From assembly GCA_037102815.1 (NCBI GenBank), contig BTPP01000001.1, forward strand, positions 2,443,001 through 2,507,000: 64,000 bases of DNA, given 5' to 3'. The DNA is from Neurospora intermedia (lineage: Eukaryota > Ascomycota > Sordariomycetes > Sordariales > Sordariaceae). Shown here one piece after another: positions 23,376 through 34,973 of this stretch (position 1 is the stretch's first letter; each line of letters begins with the position of its first letter). The notes beneath the pieces are model-generated. The model worked only from the letters and a program-made list of their open reading frames with translations, was not told the origin of the DNA and did not search any database. Position numbers and translations under genes: made by a program.

Positions 23376-24619
23376 GATCGTATCTGGTTGGACACTCGCG
23401 TGTTTGAAATTTCGGGTGACAATCTGATAAAGAGGTTCGATTCCGTTGTGGATAATACAAAGGGCGCAATGTTGGAGTGGCGGTCGTGAGGGAATTACCG
23501 AGGGGGTGCAGGCATGCTATTGTAAGAACAGGGGAAACGATACACAACAGACTGAGACCGTCGACTGGGAGTGGGACAGAGAGGCCCGACGATCGAATGA
23601 GTAAGGATACTGTAAGGACGCGTAGATGTTGCAGTTCCGTGAGTTAGATAGATGTAGGTACCAGGAAAAGATGAGGAATGACTTTTAATTACTACTGATG
23701 ATGTCGTGTTGTTTTTCTCTAGATGTATAACAGGTGACACGAAGGCGATAGAACTACAATTCGTCCTCCTGAGGGAAGGGGTCAGGTATTCGGCAGGAAA
23801 GCGCAATGACGACCACATCTTGACCCGGTCCAGCTTCTGGCTGTAATGACCTGGGGTAATGACTCCTGTGAGTTGTCAGTTCAAACTACGAAAGTGTCGA
23901 TAGCTCTCGGGCTATAATGGCAAAAGAGAAAGGGAAGGAAGGACGGGTCCATGCTAGTATCCATGAACTACGCTTCCAGACTAGCAAGAATATGAGATCT
24001 TGATCTGACACAGATGAAGATGATCTTGGCTGAATGAAAGCATAAACAGAGAAAAGGTTTGAAAAAATCAGAAGCCGTTGAGGGTTGAGTTATGGTATTT
24101 CCCATGTATGTTCTTACCCTTGTGCTGTTCCTTCGTTCCTGGCAAAGGAACGATGCGCTTCGTTGTACGCCATCTTAACATCCGCAGCCCCAGTGGTTCG
24201 TCATCATCGACTTTCTCGTAGTGCTTTGGGGTTGCTTAAAGAATGGCCCCTGGTATACCCATTTGGAGGCTTTTCAGTTTGACAGATGAGCGATATATAC
24301 TCGCCTGGAGATCCACGGTCAACTTCTGCAAAGTGTTCTCGCCTCAGGTGAACACCCAATGCGATACGCCTCGCCGATGGGACAAGGACCAGGCATGTGC
24401 CATCTCTATCATTATGTCGAGGCCTGTGGGTATAGGCAACTGAATACGTATACGACACTGTCAGGTTGTGTCCCGCTCTCTCAAGAGCATGTAAAATAGA
24501 AGGAGAAATAGCCAAGATGCCACCCCCCCCCCAAAAAAAGAACGCCCGCATCACTATATGCAATAACCAAAAGATGCCACGCTCTGCACAATTAGTCATC
24601 CGCGAAATCTTCCGACATA
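23376..24619. other. upstream region of the heme-oxygenase-like gene
   Basis: 1.2 kb upstream of the minus-strand gene at 20808-23375 and downstream of the carrier gene at 24620. It contains a C-run followed by an A-run at 24523-24539. No coding frame is supported. Confidence 0.55.
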
Positions 24620-26343
24620 TTAGACAGCGATAGCTGCGTCGGACGTGCTCGACCCTCCCACAACGTTCCTCACTTCAGCTGTTGTCGGTTGCTCCTTATC
24701 GTTCGCTTTGCATTCTCCATTACCATTGCCTTCCTCGTGGCTCTCGTTGTTCACAAACACAAAGGAGAAGACCACGATACCAGCTCCGACCCAATAAATC
24801 CAGCTGGAGTATTGGTGGTATTGGATCATCTCGCCAATAAGCGATAGTGGTATTGTAAGAGACAGGCCGACGGTAACGACAAGTGGTGTGGTAAGAAGCA
24901 TGGCGTATGCCCAAATGATATCGCTGAAAAACGAAGAGATGGTATTAATCTGTGGCGTTTTTGGTTAGTGAACTCTCCACATAAACAGTCATCGAACTGT
25001 ACTCCAGCTTACCCAGATAATGGCCCAAGTCGTGCCGTTTGGCGGTAGTTCGAACTAGGAGAAGCACACATTAGAAATGCATGTCCTCAATACGCACAGC
25101 TCGATAACCCTCCTAAAACATCCAAGACCACACGAGAGGGAGAACTTACAGTTTCGATTCCTGTGACATGCAGAATGATAAATAGTGGCCAAAGAAATAC
25201 CAGATTAAGTATCCCTACGATCCCAAAGAACAGCGTCATGTTCATGCGATCCTCATCAACGGCCCTCTTCTTCATCACCGTCACATAAACGCCATATACA
25301 ATGGCACTGAAAAAGGCCATGGCATCGCCAATCGCAATCTCCGTCCTCGACTTCTCCGGGAAGTCTCCTCGCATCTCGTCACTCGCGCCGCTCATGTCCA
25401 ACGACGAGATGAGCACCACGCCGGCCAGCGACGCCAGCACTCCCAAAAGTTTCCGCACCGTGAAACCCTCCACGCCGGCGAGCGCGCAGAAGATCAAAGT
25501 CCAGATACTGCTCGTTGATGACAAGATGGTCACGCTGCCGACACTGGTGTACTCGAGACATGCCGACGCAAAGTAGTTGGCCGCAAACCAGAGCATGCTG
25601 AACTCGAGGCTGAGCCAGAAGGTCTCGGCCAAACTGAGCTGCTCACTTTTGTTGGATTTGAGGCTGCCGGTGTCGTCGATCAAAAGGCTCTCGCCTGCCC
25701 TCGCGTCTTCGTCGTCGACCATGGCGACCTTTTGGTATGACCTGCCCTGTCGTATCTCGTACCAAGCCTCTACCAGCTGTCGTTTTGATGCCGGCCACCC
25801 ATACTGCATAACATGTCGAATCCCCATCGGTATAAGGGCGAGGGCGAACATGGAGATGTTGACGTAGAGGAGGAAGAACGGCTTGTTGTAGGAGCCATCG
25901 GCGAACATGACCTGCGAATCATAGACCAGCAATCGACCATCAGCGTGTGCTCGCACTAGAACAACAGGGTAGAGGTACGGATAGGGGCTTGCGCAACTCA
26001 CACTGGCGAGGAAGTTGGATACCGTCCATAGGAATACCACAACCAAAAGCAGTACGATTCCCAGCGTCCGTCGTCCCATGTTTGTCACCCATGAGGGCAT
26101 CTTGGAACGAAAGCTCCCCTTACTCGCGGTTGTCGATGTGGATAGAGAGCGGGACGATCGCCCTCGCGCGACGAGTTCGACACTTGCTGTTGACGGACTG
26201 TGTGAGCTACGGTCTACAGCATTGTACGAATCGGCATCGTCGTCGTCTTCGGGTTCGTAGCTGCGGCGGTGGTGGTAGTTTCCGTTTGAGGGCGGCACTA
26301 ATTCGGCAGCCGCCGGCGACACTGACCGGGCAGCAGAGACCAT
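24620..26343 (-). CDS. SLC35F/THI74-like membrane transporter
   Basis: Predicted as three exons, complement of 24620-24949, 25013-25054 and 25150-26343, giving 521 residues. The splice sites are GTAAGT...CTAG (95 nt) and GTAAGC...ACAG (63 nt). The middle exon is only 42 nt (14 codons, FELPPNGTTWAIIW) and keeps frame. The N-terminal 85 residues are Ser-rich and hydrophilic. About ten hydrophobic segments follow, starting with LGIVLLLVVVFLWTVSNFLA, in the drug/metabolite-transporter (EamA-like) arrangement. The family includes human SLC35F5 and yeast THI74/YML018C, usually placed in internal or vacuolar membranes; the substrate is not established. A hydrophilic loop (about 195-240) separates the second and third membrane segments. 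The C-terminus after the last segment is short and charged. Confidence 0.85.
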
Positions 26344-27878
26344 TTTCTGGGAGTCGTCGCGAAACGGCCCAAATACGCTGGAAACACAGCAGGAGTCTCT
26401 TGGACAGCCCTGGAGAGTTTAGACAAGCTCAAGCCAGAAAACAGAACGCTGCGCGAGAGGCTATAAAAGGATTGCCAGGGTCCCAAAGCAAAGAGTGAGA
26501 AGAGTCGGGAGTTGCGAAGCGGACGCAGGGGACCTTATCGGTATCATTGAGTCAAGGTTGGCTGGCTACTGCCGTCAGTGGGAAATAGGGAGCTGAGGAA
26601 TTACAGCCAAGACCAAATGTTACCGGGGCTGTTAAAGACAGCCTACCAGTCTTATTAAGAATCGCTAACAGAGAGGCTAGATCAGCTGCTTCAGAGATCA
26701 GAGCGCCAGAAACGACGAGACGCGCGTCATCCCGAGATACTGAGAAACAGGACGAAAAGGAGCAAGAGGGGCATGTTTACATTTCGTTCCCCTTTGGAGC
26801 CCTTCTCCCCCTGGTGGCCACGACGCTCCAACCCGACACCGCTTATGAGAATGCTGATCCACGACCGGTAGGGGGCCCGGGAGGTGGGTTTGTCGTTGTT
26901 TGCCACTCCGGGGAAGTGGAATCGCAAAATCTCAAAGTCGAGTAGAGTTGCGGAGGCGCCATGGGAGTCCCTGTGATACCATCCAGCCCCTGACGCGAAT
27001 ACTTGATGGGTCCAATCTGTTTGCTATTCTCAGTCAACAAAAAAGTCCGTAGGCCGTTGAGGTAGGTACGGTGTCCGTCGCTTTGGTTTACCACTCATGC
27101 TCAACCACTGAAGCATCACGCCAATGCGCTGCTGTCGCCAGTGGTTTTGTCATCGGCTCAATGATGGAAATCTCCATCCTGGAGATGTGAAGAGGTGAAG
27201 TTGGAAAGGCAAGCGTTAGTTATAAATAAAAATATAAAGAAAAGATTATGCATCTGCAGGTGATTATGTATTAGGCATGTACGTAGGTACCTCTCGTCCA
27301 AACATTAGCTGCGGAGACGCATTTCGTACATAGGTCGCTTATCTGAAAGGTGCTGCCGGGTACCAGCTATCGCTGGTAGTAGGCAGGCAATCTTTTCAGA
27401 GGTGCTCTAGGTTGTCACCTCCATGCCATGATACAACAACTCTGGGTGGACAGTGTTCGTTGACTTGCGACCACTTTTTGCACAATGTGATGACATGGTG
27501 AAGAGCACAATGGATACAGTCAGAAAGACCACTGCACAGGTCTTAGACTAATTACCAGATACTCAGCTATGGAAACTCGGAAAGGAAAGACAGCCGAGAT
27601 AAGAACCTCTCGTACCAAGACCATGATTATTCCATACTCCCATCTACACCAGTGCATATCTATCATTGCTCGTCACCGTTCACATTCACTCTTGCGCACC
27701 CCATTGACTCCCCCCGTTCCAAACTCACTGGTCATTAAGGACCGTCTCTTCAGGCCAAGATCAAAACCGCATTCCTGTCATACCCAGCGTGATATCATAC
27801 AAATGAAGACATGAAAAAACCAAACTCCCTCATAAACCCAAAAAGGAGGACTTGAAGCTTGATGGAGCTCCTTCGCCC
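26344..27878. other. intergenic region upstream of the SLC35F-like gene
   Basis: Promoter region of the minus-strand carrier gene, then the 3' UTR of ypt7. A CTATAAAAGG string at 26461 lies on the plus strand and so does not serve either flanking gene. TAGGTACC-type motifs occur near 27062 and 27285. No gene seen. Confidence 0.55.
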
Positions 27879-28786
27879 TTAGCACGCGCATCCATCCCGG
27901 TCGTTCTCGATGTGAATGTTGATGGGATCCTGGAAATCTCCGCTGAACTCCTCCGACTCTTCCTGCATGAGCGCGTTTCTGGCGATAACCTCAAAGGCCT
28001 GCTCGACGTTGATGGCCTCCTTTGCACTGGTCTCGAAATACGGGATGTTGCCCTTGGATTGACAGAAGGTCATAGCCCTCTTGGTCGAAATCTGCGCCCC
28101 AAGGTCAGTAAATGATGAGCTCCGACGTACAACAAGGCCCATAGAACAAAACACATACCACCCTCTTGCTCTCTTCCATGTCGATCTTGTTACCCAGCAC
28201 GACGAACGGGAAGTTATCCGGGTCTCGCGGAGATGCTTGGATAAGGAACTCGTCTCTCCAGCTGTCGAGCGCATCGAAGCTCTTGGAGTTGTTGACATCG
28301 TATACTAGAACACAGCAGTCGGCACCGCGGTAGAAGGCAACACCCAGCGACTGGAACCTCTCTTGTCCGGCCGTGTCCCACAGCTGTCCGTCGAGAACCA
28401 TACGTATTAGCACGTCGTCCAACCAGCTCATGGTAGGGTATTTGCCGCACGCACCTGCATGGTTACTTGGCGGTCGTCCACCAGAACCTCCCGGGTCAAG
28501 AAATCGGCTCCGATAGTGGCCTTGTAGCTAGCACTGAACTTCTTGTTGACCTGTTTTGCGCCAAAGAGCGGGGGTCAGATGACGTCCTCTTTGTATCATA
28601 ATGCAGCATGGTGACAACGGGCTCGACGCTGGCGTACATATTGGTTCATCAAACTGGTCTTTCCGACACCGCTGTCGCCCAAGATAATAACCTGCCATTG
28701 GGAGTCATTGTTAGCTGTTGCTGTCTAGATGGTCCGATTTGGCGGCCGACTCGCACCTTGAGAAGAACCTTCTTCCTCGAAGACAT
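27879..28786 (-). CDS. ypt7: Rab7-type vacuolar GTPase Ypt7
   Basis: Five exons, complement of 27879-28091, 28159-28383, 28455-28550, 28638-28691 and 28757-28786, give 205 residues, the usual Ypt7 length. All four introns (65-87 nt) are GT-AG. Visible G-box motifs: P-loop GDSGVGKT at 15-22, effector-region threonine in YKATIGADF, switch II WDTAGQE at 62-68 with the catalytic Gln67, NKID at 125-128 and ETSAKE near 158. It ends in Cys-Ala-Cys, a geranylgeranylation signal. Rab7/Ypt7 drives homotypic vacuole fusion and late-endosome to vacuole traffic through the HOPS tether on the vacuolar membrane. The first exon holds only ten codons ([10 protein letters not shown]), a start that is conserved in the family and supports the ATG chosen. 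Confidence 0.96.
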
Positions 28787-29824
28787 GGCGGGCGGTATAG
28801 AATTAGATAAGTTGTTTGATAAGACGTAGAAACGGGACGAGGTGGAGTTGCTCGTGCTGGTGCTTGTGCTTCCGGGCAATCGTCAAGAGCAGCAATCCAC
28901 CAGTGATTGTAGTCGAGAAAGATGGGAGTCGTAAGAGTGTGAGGAGGACGGCGGGCGCAACAAATGTTGGGTTACTTAGTGTAGGTCGTAGCAGGCTGCT
29001 AGATTCGGCACTCAGTCTAAACAAGGCCAAGCGGTAGGTTGGTTTTCGATAAGTGACCTAACCGACCGACGTGACCGACCTGGACGTTGGGGCGGCGGGA
29101 ACTTGTTGAACTGGGCTGGGGCTGGCCACTGAATGCTGCGCTGTTGGAGGAGCGACGGCTCTGCGACACAACCAGTGACGGAGGTGGTCGCAGCGCTAAC
29201 ACACCCTCGATGCCTTTGGCGCGCCGTCAGGCAGGCACGCACCACTGGTCCAGTCCCGCCAGTGCATCCCTGGAGCCAATGAAGTCACCCGCCAGCACCC
29301 AAAGTCGGCCTGGTCCGAGCTGAAACACCCGACATGTACGACAGGTGGCCCGCAAAGAGGAACCTGTGGCCCACTGCACCATGCCCAACGCCAAGGATTA
29401 AGTGTCGATTGATCATTCATTCATTCTTCATCAGCCATGTCATCTTCCCATTCCTCAGCGGAACAGTCCCAGGGGCAGAAAGGATCGACGGATTGCGACC
29501 GACTCACATTTCTTCCATTCAATTCAGTTTTGTCACACCTTTGATGTACTCGTACGCTTCACAGGAAATAACTATATCTACAATTTACAGACAAAAACTA
29601 TAACAACACCTTACCGATTGGGCGACTGTGGAAACTGACGGACCATCTCGAGATTTCCATCCACCAAGGATGGCCCAGTCCCGGTGACAAGAAACAGCGC
29701 CGGCGTGAAGGACCGCAATATCGCCATCCAGTTCTTCTCACTCTTACACTAAGTACCTAAGAGACTCATCTAATCCTGCCCATGGATATGATCCTCATGC
29801 TTCGGCATAACAACGGCACTGGAA
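28787..29824. promoter_or_regulatory. divergent promoter region, ypt7 and Mg-chelatase-like gene
   Basis: 1,038 bp between the start of ypt7 (minus) and the start of the plus-strand gene at 29825. Both promoters and 5' UTRs must lie here. No coding frame is supported, and I see no clear TATA box or repeated operator. Confidence 0.6.
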
Positions 29825-31264
29825 ATGGAGGATGATAACAAGGAACGACAACAAGCCGAACTCCTGGACAAAATACACAGCCTGAGCGACCTCGAGCTCG
29901 CCGTCCTTCTCTCCCTCATCGCACGGGAACACTGCCTGATCAGCACCGAACCCGACTTTGTCGAGGACCTATCGAAAGAGCTATGTCTGACCGCCGTCAA
30001 GACCTTTGGTCTCACGCCCGTCATCGTCCCATGTCACTCGCAGATGACACTCGATGAATTCGCAGCAGCACTCTTAGTCCCCGCCACTCCGCCGAGCTCA
30101 CCACTGCCCAACAACAACAGCAACAACCCCCAACACTACCACTCCCACCGCTCTGTACCTTCCGGCTCTGGATCATACTTTTCCTCGAAACAAAATGTTC
30201 CCGGCTCATCTTCTTCCGCCCACCCGCCACCACCATCACAGCAGCAACAACAACAATCACCGGCAACGCAAATAGCCAACGTTGTCCTCGCCCAAAACCT
30301 CGACCATGCCCCGCGCGCCGTGCAAATCCAAGCCCTCGAACTCCTGCGCGCGCGCCGCCTCTTCACTCGAACGAGTGTCCAGACCGCTCCGAAGCAGTTC
30401 CTCTTCGTGGCCGTAGTCGGCGCAGAAAGCGGCGGACAGGCGCGAGTCACTCACCACCTGAACGACTTCCTCTACCTTGCGCACTGGCACGATCCGGAAG
30501 ATGGTTTCGCCTACCTCGAGGAACAAGCGGAAGAAGGATGGGCCGGTGCACGTAGCTTCGGCGGGCATCTGGGAAAATCAGGTGTTACGAACAACAACGA
30601 CGACGACGACGACGATGGCGACGACAGCCCTTACGCCAAGACCGATGATGACCAAACTTCGACCGATTCGGGAAGTAGCGTCGTCAAGAGGGACGTGGGA
30701 AGCATGGCAAACAGTGGTTTAATCAACGAATCCTATCACTCTGCCCTTAGCGGACCTGGTCTCGGTCCAGGTCGCTTGGGAGGAGGAGCTGGAGTGTCCA
30801 TCTCCCCCCAACTCACCTTCCACAGCAACGATCCCACAGCCGTCGGTCCAACCGAAGGTCTCGAACCACCACTTTTCTCTGATTCCGAAATCGCCCACCT
30901 CGCTCAACTCTCACTCAATGTATGCGTGGACATCGACGTCCGCCGCTATCAAATGAACATTGTTGCCTTTTTACGCATGCACCGGGCCGTTAGCGGCGGC
31001 ATCACGCCCCAGGCGACCAAGCATTTCGAACAGCTTATGAGGAGCCTGGCGCCGCTGCACGGGTTGGATTTCGTCACGCCGGCGCTGGTTGGGTTGGCGG
31101 CTAAGAAGGTCTACCTGCACCGCATCGAGATAGTGGCATCCCCCGAGCGGGAGAGAAGCATGCAATGGGGCAGCGAGCCGGCGGCTGTTGAGGCCATGTT
31201 AGAAGGGGTCGGCCCGGAGGAGGTGATTGAGGATGTACTGGGCATGGTTGCTGTTCCCCAGTAG
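29825..31264 (+). CDS. Mg-chelatase/MoxR AAA-lid-like protein
   Basis: A 479-residue single-exon protein of a fungal family sometimes annotated as magnesium chelatase-related. The N-terminal segment (about 14-75, LSDLELAVLLSLIAREHCLI and following) and the segment at about 195-235 (FLFVAVVGAESGGQARVTHH) are conserved. The C-terminal 110 residues (VAFLRMHRAVSGGITPQATKHF) resemble the second AAA lid of ChlI/MoxR ATPases. No Walker A or Walker B motif is present, so it is probably not an active ATPase. The conserved parts are separated by Asn/Ser/Pro/Gln-rich linkers (about 95-150) and an acidic Asp-rich stretch (about 260-285). Fungi make no chlorophyll, so the name says nothing about the reaction. 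The function is unknown. Confidence 0.75.
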   Translation: MEDDNKERQQAELLDKIHSLSDLELAVLLSLIAREHCLISTEPDFVEDLSKELCLTAVKTFGLTPVIVPCHSQMTLDEFAAALLVPATPPSSPLPNNNSNNPQHYHSHRSVPSGSGSYFSSKQNVPGSSSSAHPPPPSQQQQQQSPATQIANVVLAQNLDHAPRAVQIQALELLRARRLFTRTSVQTAPKQFLFVAVVGAESGGQARVTHHLNDFLYLAHWHDPEDGFAYLEEQAEEGWAGARSFGGHLGKSGVTNNNDDDDDDGDDSPYAKTDDDQTSTDSGSSVVKRDVGSMANSGLINESYHSALSGPGLGPGRLGGGAGVSISPQLTFHSNDPTAVGPTEGLEPPLFSDSEIAHLAQLSLNVCVDIDVRRYQMNIVAFLRMHRAVSGGITPQATKHFEQLMRSLAPLHGLDFVTPALVGLAAKKVYLHRIEIVASPERERSMQWGSEPAAVEAMLEGVGPEEVIEDVLGMVAVPQ

Positions 31265-31845
31265 GGAGGATCTGGTGGTGGTGGGCGAGAGGGTGAATGA
31301 TGAAGGTGGATTATGAGAAGGAAGAGGAGGGAGGGGTGAATGTTTGATCGTATTGGAAGGGGGCATTGGGCCAAGGGGCCAAAACAGAACAGATCTTGGA
31401 TGGGTGGGAGCAATAGGCGGTGCAGACAAAAAAATTACATTTTAATTAGGACAAAGCTACAAGCTACCCTGATCACCCACCATTCCATGAGGTGGCAGAC
31501 AGCCCTTATATCTATGATTTTTATCCCATGTGTCATCCCGTCCCAACTCGCATTATGCTGGTTCAGTTGGTATTCTTCTTTCATCAGTTAGTAGCGTTGG
31601 CGTTTCCCATTTTCTGTCATCCGCTCTCTGCGTTGTATAAACCCATGATTGATCGTTCGTCGATTACCCCTCTCCCCATGTTTGTATTGAAGCGATGAAG
31701 CACGTATTATCATCTGCCCAGTCGATGGAGCAGTATGGTGATGGAGAGCGTCCACCAACACTTTCGTGACGTCTCTTGAAGTTATAGAAGAAAATACATG
31801 TTCATCATCAGGTCGGTCAGAAGCTTCCAGCTAATCAGTGGTGAT
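31265..31845. other. convergent 3' region
   Basis: 581 bp between two converging genes. It must hold both 3' UTRs. No coding frame or distinct terminator hairpin is seen. Confidence 0.6.
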
Positions 31846-33661
31846 TTAGTGGATCTCCTTGATCTTGCACTTCCAGCCGGAGGACTGAGAAAGCAATGGC
31901 AAGCTGTAGCAAGAAAAAAAAACCATGTTAGCATCTCTGTTACACAGAAGGGAACAGCACCAAAGATGCATTGACTTACCTAGCACCAAGGCACCAGCCA
32001 AGCTCGTTGTCCTTAATCTTCTTCGCAATCCTGACCTCGCGATCAATCGGCATCTCGTAACCCGTGTGCGTAAGCGCAAGCATAAAGTTAAGATCCATGC
32101 AGTGCTCGGGCCTATCGCTGAGTTCCTCCAGCGCACCAGGCACGCTGGTGAATACATCCCAGCTCTGCTCGCCGCCGCACACCTGGGCGGCCAGGTCGTG
32201 CATCTCGCGGAGGGTGAACGACTCGGGCATGCCGAGCGGCTGGGTGCGGTCGGTGAAATAGGACAGCAAGAAATGTCCTCGCGGGCGAACGTCTTGGCGA
32301 TCTGCGGCTGGTGGACGCCGTTGAAGGAGCACGGGGCAAGCTTGCACTCGGCATCCTTCTTAAGGATGCGCTCGGCCAAGCTGCGGCACAGGGCGGGGGC
32401 CGGGGTCGAGGGGCCCGTCATGTTGAGCTCAACCTTGGGGCCGAGCGGGTGGCTGTCGCCGAGGGGCACCTTGACGGTCTTGGTCATGCCGGTCGAGAAG
32501 CAAGGGTTGATGACGGGCTTCTGCATCCACGACTTGTCCTGCTTGTTAAGCTCGAAGAGGTCGTTGACGAGAGTAGCGAAGATGGCGTCGCGGGCCGACA
32601 TGAGACCGTAGCCCAGATGCGAGTGCTGGTACAAGTCGAACTTGCGGCCGCCAAAGTTGAGCTCGTACTTGTGGTCACCGTCGGCCAGCTTCTGGGGCAT
32701 GCCGCCGCTGGCAAGGCCCTCAAAGGTAGGCTCGAACACAATCTGGGTGGAACCGCCGCCGAGATCGAAGACGGCTGCGGTGGGGCTGTGGTCGGGACCG
32801 CCGATCTTGCCGAGGAGGTAGTTGACCGTGATCCAAGCGTAGACACCCTCGTCAGCACCGTCCATCATGGCAACGCCATGCTCCTCCTTGGAAACCACGG
32901 GGAAGGGGTAGTCGTTCTCGAGGTGCTCGCGGACAGCATCCAGGATCTTCTGGCTCTTCTCGGGACCAATCAGGCGCAAACCGGCGGTAGCCTTGACGGC
33001 GACGGGACTGCAGGCCTTGAGCTTATCGGGAATAACTTCGAGGGCAGCCTGCATCAGGGGGTCCAGACTCTTAGCAGCGGCCAAAGGATCGTCCTTATAC
33101 GCGCTCAGTCCGCTGCTCTGGCCCTCGATCTTGGCAGTCATCTTGAATAGAACCTCTCCCTCCAGCTCGGGGGCGGGGCCGCAGTTGTTGAACTTGTAGA
33201 CGTGGATACGGGAGCCAGTACTGCCGGCGTCGATCATGGAAACATACTGCACGATAGGCTTCTCCTTGGAGAAGGATCTTGTGCATCGGTCGGTGCCATA
33301 GGACGAGTCGGAGGGTACTTGGCCCTGGTTGCCGCCTTGAGAAGGGCCTGGTCAAGTCAGGTTGTGAGCATTTGGACTTGTGTAAAACAATTTCGGGGTA
33401 AGATGCTTGCTTACCTCCATCAGCACCCGAGATTTCAACGCCTGATGGGGAAAAGAGGTAGAAGAGGAAGAGAACGGCAAAGACGATTGCGCCCGTCTTC
33501 AGGTAGCGCGCCTTTTGCGACTGCGACATCCAAGCGTTCTGCATCCTGATGAAGACGCTTGCCGGTTCCTGATTGTGCTGGTCACGGCGGTAGCGGTCGG
33601 GCTTCTCGTGGGGATCGTGAGCTACGTGCTTGGTCGGCAGGGAGACCGACGTGCGCCTCAT
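31846..33661 (-). CDS. gda1: Golgi guanosine diphosphatase GDA1, with a one-base frameshift
   Basis: Exons are complement of 31846-31903, 31980-33347 and 33415-33661. GDA1 hydrolyses GDP (and UDP) to the monophosphate in the Golgi lumen, which drives GDP-mannose import for glycosylation. A cytosolic tail of about 45 residues, one membrane segment (about 50-68) and a lumenal apyrase domain give the expected type-II topology. Apyrase regions are visible: IDAGSTGSR at 121-129, VKATAGLRL near 161, GADEGVYAW near 206 and FDLGGGSTQIV near 235. The frame breaks after residue 441 (REDI): the exon sum is one base short of a multiple of three, and the frame of the remaining 115 residues is open and conserved. 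One T appears missing from a T-run (A-run at 32271-32273 on the plus strand). This is either a sequencing error or a recent mutation; no intron fits. Confidence 0.88.
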
Positions 33662-34973
33662 AGGGAAAGGGACCGAGCCACTTTATGAATATGAATATGG
33701 GGGGGTGGAGGGACAAGAGTTGGTCGATGCGTTCAACCTAGCGAGGAACGCGGAGATTCGAGGAGGTGAGGACCTAGCGGGATCTCCAACTGTGTGGGTG
33801 GGCCTGGTCGAGACTCCGATAAGTAGCGATAAACCAGGTTGTTTTTTGAGCCGTTACACATGCCAGACAAGAAATACAAGAGGTCAACGACAGACTAGAA
33901 TGGGCCAAAGGCAAGGGTGGGAATTGAATTAGAAACTGCGATAGTTTACAGCGCTTCGTTGTTGTTGTTGTTTGTCGACATTCAAGACTCAGGTCCAGAT
34001 GGGATCTGATTCTTTTTGAATAGGGGTTGAGGATTCAGCAGTGGGTTTGGGTCTGAAAGCTTTCAGCACATCTTCTTGGTTGACGCTGCAGGTGGGAGAT
34101 TTGGCTTGTTGGATCTTTCCGCTTTCTGGCAGAATGTTACATAAAAAAAGTACAATTCTCAGTGCGTGGCAGGCCGCCCCTGGGACGAATCGTGAATCTT
34201 TCCTCCCGCTCTCCGGTAACGGTGCCTGAGTCTTTCTCATACAGTGGTGATTCTGCGGATGCCAGGTGCCCCCTGGACAGCGAGGGTCTGGATGTGGCGT
34301 CGCGCCAGCCGGTTCGGGCTGTAGCGCAGGACCTGGCGGGACGAACCCCTGCTTGACAGCCAATAAGGTTCTCAGGTCCCAGACTTCCTAGTGTACTGCG
34401 AATAGGGGCCAGCAATGGAATTTGTTAGTGATGGAATACCTACAACAGCTAGAGGTTCCGAGGAGACTCTGCAACTTGTTGCAGCCATGCTGGATCATCA
34501 TGATGAGTGTGACTGTATATACAATCACAGATTCTTCAAGGTGCCTAACTCTTTGGTGCCGCCTCTTGAGTAAGGACTGCTGATAAAGGAGACACATGTT
34601 GTGGTGATGATGATGCTGACTACCTAGGTGCTGTTAGTCTTTGACGTGGCCCAGGCAACTCCAGCAATGCGTCCTCGCCCCACGGCATAGAATAGGTAAG
34701 CAAGTACCAGGTACCTTGCCGTTTCTTTCGTCTTCCAGAAGGATGATTCCACGACTTCGTGACCACTGTTGCCTCTTTTGAAAACCACCGAGATATAAAC
34801 ACTTACATACCTATTACTCCCCTTCTCCTCTTTTTTCCTCACCCCAATATAATATTTAACGGCACTTTTTAGCACTCACGTCGAGTCTTTTGTCCTTCGT
34901 TTCCTCGACATACACCACCAATAAGATCACGTCCCGTTCGAGTACCGGTACAAACCCCAAACTAATTTGCAAC
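33662..34973. promoter_or_regulatory. divergent promoter region, gda1 and PPPDE-Trx-PUL gene
   Basis: 1.3 kb between two divergent starts. It contains a CTACCTAGG motif near 34621 and a GTACCAGGTACC palindrome near 34704. No gene is supported. The frame at 33989-34363 minus has no recognisable domain. Confidence 0.55.

Noticed and set aside
32311-33150. 279-codon frame antisense to gda1
   Set aside because: The sense strand encodes conserved apyrase motifs over the same bases, so the antisense frame is a by-product of codon bias.
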